Origin: Patiria miniata
Taxonomy: Eukaryota; Echinodermata; Asteroidea; Valvatida; Asterinidae
Reading direction: 5' to 3'
NCBI RefSeq assembly: GCF_015706575.1
Contig: NW_024037064.1
Span: forward strand, 4,959,427-5,023,426
DNA: 64,000 nucleotides
Below, piece by piece: positions 58,190 to 64,000 of this stretch. The position numbers and the translations under genes are program-made. The notes under the pieces are model-generated. The model did not search any database. It was given only the letters and a program-made list of their open reading frames with translations, and had not been told where the DNA came from. Position 1 is the stretch's first letter. Each line of letters starts with the position of its first letter.

Positions 58190-58640
58190 GCTGAGATACA
58201 TGCGGATGCGCACCCGACTGTCCAACAGATTGACCTTGTCCACTTTGGATGTGCAAGACAAGACATGGTCCAGCAGGAACGGCCAGGGACCCAGTACTAT
58301 CAGAGCTGGAAACAGTCATCTACTCTGGTTGGCCAGACTCTATCACAGATCTCCCCCGTGACCCTACTGGTCCTACAGGGAAGAACTTGGACTCTCATGC
58401 ATCGTCGTGTAAAACCTAGGCGACAAGTCCTGATACCAGAATGCATGCGCGATGGTATTCTCAACAACCTTCACACTGGCCATGGCCAGTTAGACATTGA
58501 GAAAACATGACGTTTGGCACTTAATTCTGTCTTCTGGTCAAAAGTAAACGACCAAATAAGCCGTGTCGTGTCCTCATGTCACACTTGTCAAGATCACCAG
58601 CCGGGCCAACGCAAAGATCCACTTGAGCCAAATGAGTTGG
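58190..58640 (+). pseudogene. LTR-retrotransposon (Ty3/Gypsy-type) integrase fragment
   Basis: The frame from 58190 to a TGA at 58508-58510 includes VLIPECMRDGILNNLHTGHG. The same frame after the stop carries VVSSCHTCQDHQPGQ. The H…GH and C-x2-C spacing around these is the HHCC zinc-binding domain at the N-terminus of retroelement integrases. The internal stop and the lack of a catalytic core or LTRs mark it as a dead fragment. A G run at 58141-58160 lies just upstream. Confidence 0.65.
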
Positions 58641-58819
58641 TACGATGGGAACGCATTATTATACCCCAATGACTGAAAATGCGCTCCACTGGTGCACTTG
58701 ATGGGGTATAGGGGGCCTACAAGTAAAATATTTCACAGAAATGCATAAACGCCCACCGCAAGAAGTTCAAAATTTTGGGAGGAAAAAAAAGGTCCCCCCG
58801 CAACTCGATCTGTCCCATC

Positions 58820-59050
58820 ATTTACAAAGTTCCTCAAGCGTATACCAGGATTTGTGTACAAGCTGCAGATGACAGATGAAGTTAGAGGTAGTTGCATGAT
58901 CACTAATTTCAGAAATTGTGGCTTTGCAAAAGTTACTGTTTGCAGAATGTCTCTTCTTGCCCGTTTTGTGGCACGAATACTTCTTGTGATTGGTAAATCC
59001 ATACTTGATCACTTGGGAAAGCGCCGACATGATCTTTGGTATGGAGTGGT
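58820..59050 (-). pseudogene. BED-type zinc finger relic, copy 1
   Basis: On the minus strand it reads IKYGFTNHKKYSCHK, SNFCKATISEISDHATTSNF and HLQLVHKSW. This resembles the BED finger (C-x2-C … TTxNL-x2-HL-x3-H), with the first Cys changed to Ser. BED fingers occur in hAT transposases and ZBED genes. It forms a tandem pair with 59210-59470. Confidence 0.4.
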
Positions 59051-59209
59051 ACATGGTAAGCAGTGCTGGAGGACTCAAGTCCCCATTTTCAAGGACTCGG
59101 ACTCGGACTGGTACGTACGGTCCATACTGTGTGATACGGATACTGTGCTCGGTGTAGGCACGGACGTCCGCGAATGCCTGTTCGGTCCCCCCCCCCCCCC
59201 CCCCCACCC

Positions 59210-59470
59210 CTGCAACTAGATCTGTCCCATCATTTACGAAGTTCCTCAGGCTTATACCAGGATTTGTGTACACGCTGCAGATGACGGATGAAGTTTGAGG
59301 TAGTTCAATGATCACTAATTTCAGAAATCGTGGCTTTGCAAAAGTTACAGTGTGCAGAATGTCTCTTCTTGCCCTTTTTGTGGCACGAATACTTCTTGTG
59401 ATTGGTAAATCCGTACTTGATCACTCCGGAAAGCGCCAACATGATCTGCGGTATGGAGTGGTACATGGTA
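59210..59470 (-). pseudogene. BED-type zinc finger relic, copy 2
   Basis: It is the same segment as copy 1. Here the CNFC pair is intact, but a stop codon precedes TTSNFIRHLQRV and the final His is Tyr. The two copies thus have different lesions. 59530-60030 beyond it holds only an inverted fragment of 59110-59170 (near 59830-59920). Confidence 0.4.
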
Positions 59471-60059
59471 AGTCAGAAGCCTCGGCAGTCGACAAGAAGT
59501 TGAACACGTGTTGCCAACGATCTGCGGGATGATCGGATAGACTGCTCAGTTTGTGAGTGTGCGTGCCACGTGCGCCCAAACCTCAAACTGTAGCTAATTC
59601 ACACATCGTTTTGCAAAAGATTTTCATTTAAATTCTAGCGCACGCAATATTTTAGCAGATAAATGTATACGTGAGAATGTTTGCAGGGTGTACAAATTAA
59701 AAAAAGTGCTGTACAATATAGAAATTTAACATTAATCATGCCTTGCAAGCCACGAGGCCAGTGAACGTGCCAGTTAGGCACAGTCTCACTAGTCTGGTTC
59801 CATGGCGTCGTTAGGGAGTCTTTTGTCAGGAAACCGAATGGGCACTCGCGGACGTCTGTGCATACACCAAGCACAGTATCCATATCACACAATATGGACC
59901 GTACTAGTTCATGTCACGTAGGGCTTACTACGTACGTAGGCGAGGCGGTGCATTCAAGTTGGAGTGACTCTCGACACGTTATCTTGAAAACTAAAAACTG
60001 TGTCTTCTTAAAATGAAATTGCAGTAAAATTATAGGTAAAATATGTGGTTTTTTTGTCC

Positions 60060-60185
60060 AGACTCGGGCCAAGTCCTCAAGATTGTCGTGTCCGAGTCCG
60101 AGTCCCCACTATCCGAGTCCGAGTCCGAGTCTGAGTCCTTGAAAATCGGGACTCGAGTCCGAGTCCGGACTCGAGTCCTCCACAG
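60060..60185. repeat. (GAGTCC)n hexamer repeat in both orientations
   Basis: Runs of gtccgagtccgagtcc with ggactcgagtcc turns form a partly palindromic simple repeat. A shorter related run is at 59090-59110. It has no gene content. Confidence 0.8.
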
Positions 60186-61732
60186 GCCATTGCTTTTTGA
60201 ATTCTTAAACTTCAGAGATTGCGACATGATAGGGGGCCTACCAAGGCGATTGCGATCCGCAACTGTCGTTAGTTTTGGTCAAGTTGTTAGAATCAAGAGA
60301 GTTTTTTTTTAATCAAAAATAACTTCTGATTCTAAAACTGACTTCTCTTAAATCTCACAATAATAAATGTTGAAATTTGAACAGTATGTTTCGTTGGAAA
60401 ATGCGATTTTCGAATGCACATGTATTTCAGTTCATGACATTCCCAAAATTTCCGACAAAAAAAAATCGTCCTCTTTCCGCGACTCCTTTGTTGGTTTTAA
60501 ATATTGCTGACTAGTTTGGTAAGTTCAATAAAGCTTATGTAACGCAATCGCAAAAAAAGACTGCTTACAATACCATTATAATCTGCTTTGCAGTGAAAAA
60601 TATTTGGCCTATTATCTTTTCAATGTTGTTTTCCACATAAAGGGTTGTTTCTCCCAACAATTTAAGAGAAAACTAACAGCATGCAGCTTTCATCTTGCTT
60701 CAGATCTCTAATGTCCCACTTTTGGTTGCCAGTATTGTGTCCTTACACGTATGTGTACATGGTTAGTGGATAGGCTGTGAGTGATATGAATGCTATACAC
60801 AGTGGTATTTTGACTGGAAATGGATTAGGGACTTAGGCCTATCCCATGGCTGCCCTGGAAATGCTTTGAACACCTTATTTCTTTACGGAAACCTAACAAA
60901 AATAAAGAGTTTTGAGGCTTCATGTGGTTAGGCTTATGCGGGGTTTTTTTTTCAAGAGAGTCCAGGAATAATTTGAAGTGTTTTGTTTGTTTACTTTCAT
61001 CTAGCTGGTTCAAAGTGTGACTTGCAGGGATTTTTTTGTTATTATTTGTGTTTATCTTGAGTCTCATAGGGGCTGATATCAGTTCATATAGATTACAGAC
61101 TACAGACAACGGCGGCCTGTAAAGAGATGCAGGATGATTGGTGATGCAGACGGTTCAAATGTCATTGCTGAGTGGTTTTTGGCACACTATGGGGTCTTGG
61201 ATCTTTGATACGTTCACCTCCAAATAGGCCTACTCCTGTATTTTAGCTGTTTTAACTCGCTGTGCTGGCCTTGCATTGAGTAAACGTATAATGTCCTCAA
61301 TGAGACTTTCAGGTCCAACCCAGCTGGACAAGCTTAGTCTTGAGCAATAACTTGTTGTACGTGGTACAGGTATATCCATTGAACTGGTTCAGGTGTTACA
61401 TATCAAATAGCGAGCAGTTTATTTCTTGCAATCCCCTGAGCAGCTAATGACAGTGTACAAATGTACATGGAATCCCTGGAGGCAGTTTGATTGGTCACCT
61501 GTTGTCTATTATTTAAGTGAAGCGGGCTATTGGTTTGACATTGGTTTTTACAATTTTCAAAATGTTCTGAATTACTATGTGATGAAATCTAAGGCCAAAT
61601 TTTAACTATTGTTTTGACTTCCCCATTTCCCCAAATTTATCAAGTTCAATTATGTCAGTATGTACCGGCATTTACAACAAAGTTATGATAAATGAGACTT
61701 TAAGTGTTAGCGTGGTGGACATGACCAATGCA

Positions 61733-61973
61733 TGGGAGGTCAGCAGTAACACCATGTGAATGATATCTCTTTGTGAGTTGTGTGGTTCTGAGAAGAACCA
61801 GTTTGTTTAGGCCTAACTCGCCATTCTGAACAGTATGCTCTGTTTGTCATCAGGAGACTGCTGACGAACAGAGCATACTGTTCGAAACGTTGAGTTAAAC
61901 CAACTGGTTCTTCTCAGAACCACACAATTCACAAAGAGATATCGTTCACATGGTGTTACTGCAAACCTCCCAT
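61733..61973. mobile_element. long-armed palindrome related to MITE family 1
   Basis: The arms, over 100 bp each, include gtaacaccatgtgaatgata, tgtggttctgagaagaacca and cagtatgctctgt, and their complements. The arms share the accatgtgaat and cagagcatactgttcga words with 4168-4440 but form a more complete dyad. 61070-61730 before it has no feature that I recognise. Confidence 0.7.
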
Positions 61974-63170
61974 TCAGTGAAAGTTATGTTACTTAATTTG
62001 TTCCTGTTCATTGTTATAATATTGAAACAGCAAAGTGACTTAATGGTAACAAAATAGACCCAAAGAGATAAAATCCTCTTGAATGAAACTAACAAGTGTA
62101 ATGCTGACATGCAATCCCGTAATCATATCTTATCACTATCCTGTTGGACGGCTTTACAGGGTCCCTGCTTTTTAAGCGTACGTGCATTCTGGTTGGGGAA
62201 CAACTAGCCATGTGACCTGCCAATGGAACCATGTCACATGACACAGTCCCTGGGAATCAAGTTTATGTGTCGTCCACCAAGAGTGTTCTTGTTGTCACCT
62301 AAGTGCAGAACGATCCAACATCCCTGGGAGTGACGTACGTGCCGTTTAAATTGATGGGTTGCTGGTGTCATGTGACTGGTGAACTTTGCAATATCCCTGA
62401 GAATGAGCTCACGTGCCGTTGATGTGCTGAATGGATTCCTTAATTGAGTCAAGTAATTGTTGAGTGATGCAACATCCAGGGAGTGAGGGAATGCGTCGTC
62501 CAATCAGAGACCAGGGTCCCTGGGTATCACGCAAGAGACTGATGATAACCGTCTTTATTTAATAATGACCTAAAAATATCTGTCAGTTTCATTGGTGGAT
62601 ATTGACTGCATATGTACACAAGGAGATCACGTGCAAAGAGATAATATGCAAATGTCAATACCAAAGCCGTCATATATAAGATTTTGCATGCGAGGGTTTC
62701 ATCAGATTGATGACGTTGCATTCAGCCTTTGCATGCCTTCATTTATGAAGTCTGCTCGCAAATATTGAGTTGTACTTGGACTGGAGTGTTTGCATCCTTG
62801 AAAGTGTACATTAAGCCCTCCGTTTTGCCCAGAAAGGTAAGAGTTTTAAGCTGCTTTATCCGATGAGAAATTCAAGTATCGTGGTTCGTTCTAAGTTACA
62901 TATGTACACAATTCTGAACTTGTATTTGAAACGTCTTCTTGACAGTTTGGCATCAGGGTGACTGTAGACATTCACGTACTCGCGTAATTGCCAGAGAGAC
63001 TTTGGTGGTACTCTATTGTTTCTCCTGGATTGTTCCCCCTCAAAAGCAAAGAGGGAATCTGTACGGGCAGCAAGAATATAACCCTTTTTGGCAGAGTAGT
63101 TATAAGAGAGCAATGGTTTTGTATCACTAGGATAGGCATGAGTAAACCTATTGTGTGTTTGGCCAGTTTT

Positions 63171-63280
63171 AAACACTATGTTTCCGACTGGTTTGGAGTC
63201 TGGATGCTGATAATGACCTGAGCCGAAGGCGAGGATAATTATTGGCGTCCGATTCCAAACCAGTCTGAAACATAGTGTTT
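63171..63280. repeat. hairpin with ~25-bp arms
   Basis: aaacactatgtttccgactg pairs with its complement cagtctgaaacatagtgttt around about 60 bases. Related aaacacagtgttt palindromes occur at 37173-37188 and 63878-63890. 63300-64000 shows no gene; the frame at 63275-63679 is unsupported. Confidence 0.65.
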
Positions 63281-64000
63281 AATACCAGCCAAGCGCATAT
63301 ATATTTCCATTCATATACCGGTACCTTTTCGGGCAAACAGTTAACAGAAGGCAAAAATCATAAATTTCCAATGATTTTATTCAACAAGTTTACTTCATGT
63401 TTTTTAAAACACCCCTCTAGCTTACGAGTGGTTGTAAATGACTCCTTATATATCACGTATATATGGAGATTGCCGCACGTGTTACGGGTACTGTGCGATA
63501 TGGCGCGGAACGCAGCTGTGCCAGTGTATAAATTTTGCCCTATGAAGTACAGACTCACTGATAATGTTGCGTATGCCTTTACCGAGGTTTGTGAACATTC
63601 AACCAATAAAAGGGTAAAAGGATCGGTGTTTAAGACCAACCAATCAGTGTTTAATCAGCCGTTTAAGATGGCCGCATGACGAGCTCTCATCAACCAATAA
63701 AAATGGGTAAACAGTCTAAGGTGTTTATTAATTGTTAATAAATTGTGAGTAAGACAACCGTCTTGAGACACCCACGTTGCACACGACTGATATGAAATCT
63801 ACACGGCTTGATTTTTGACGACCAAAATTTTGCACCTTCAAATTCCTTCTCAAAATAACTATCCAGACTCACACCGGTTTTAAACAGAGTGTTTAATACC
63901 GACGGAACACATACATGTATTTATTCCCATTCATAAATACCTTTTTGGTCAAAAAAACAAATCTTTTCGATCCAAAAATCAAAACGAGTAAAAACTAGGC

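Larger units (their letters stand above)
57550..63300 (-). repeat. interrupted inverted copy of parts of 37.2-43.3 kb
   Basis: 57550-58050 matches the reverse complement of 43270-42760. 60830-61070 matches the reverse complement of 42720-42460. 62490-63160 matches the reverse complement of about 38000-37200. The rest is inserted or unrelated sequence. The stretch 61980-62490 contains several diverged gtccctgggaat-type units related to the 57-bp repeat. Confidence 0.7.

Noticed and set aside
58818..59315. Whole 165-codon minus-strand frame as a gene
   Set aside because: Only the part resembling a BED finger is meaningful; the rest reads through a C run and simple repeats.
63275..63679. 134-codon plus-strand frame at the right edge
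   Set aside because: It overlaps repeat sequence shared with 37 kb and shows no domain; the frame on the opposite strand is equally long.

Overview
This is nuclear DNA of an animal, AT-rich and intron-rich. I think it comes from a marine invertebrate deuterostome (echinoderm, hemichordate or amphioxus grade), but the species cannot be fixed from the sequence. Pointers are NACHT/NLR genes, GT-AG introns with short symmetric phase-1 exons, frequent acatgtacatgt words, a great density of short inverted-repeat transposons with long G or C runs, and a large foldback element like those known from sea urchins. Nothing looks bacterial or viral. Two runs of exactly 500 N (9230-9729 and 48606-49105) are scaffold gaps.

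The main gene lies on the minus strand, from about 30.4 kb down to 12.9 kb. Its recognisable exons, in transcript order, are: two tandem copies of a three-micro-exon cassette (30434-25982); three TPR exons closely resembling TTC12 (22826-21194); a Gln/Pro-rich linker exon (19186-19058); a second linker exon (16509-16396); and one 2.25-kb exon coding a NACHT ATPase with a short LRR-like C-terminus (15141-12893). All junctions are phase-compatible (phase 1, with one phase-0 junction inside the TPR array), except one damaged micro-exon copy. I therefore propose one gene, a TPR-NACHT chimera, although two neighbouring genes cannot be excluded without transcripts. A second copy of the NACHT exon, differing by one residue, starts off the left edge of the window and ends at 1907 on the plus strand.

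The rest is a mosaic of duplicated blocks. Block A (1-9229) has an inverted copy A' (14799-9730) and a direct copy B (about 49.18-54.87 kb). Block C1 (about 33.46-38.58 kb) is repeated directly as C2 (about 38.84-42.12 kb), and parts of C plus the following sequence return inverted at 57.5-63.3 kb. The stretch 45.4-47.7 kb is an inverted copy of 53.9-56.2 kb and carries a PIH1D2-like first exon in both arms, each broken differently. Because the blocks are paralogous, many mobile elements can be recognised against their empty sites: 8-bp-duplication hAT-like MITEs, a 9-bp-duplication palindrome, a 659-bp inverted-repeat element and a 1.47-kb foldback element.

Relics of larger elements are a Ty3/Gypsy-type integrase zinc finger (58.4 kb) and two degenerate BED-type zinc fingers (58.8-59.5 kb). 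tRNA-derived SINEs lie in the introns of the main gene. Apart from these I find no convincing coding sequence between 30.5 and 64 kb.
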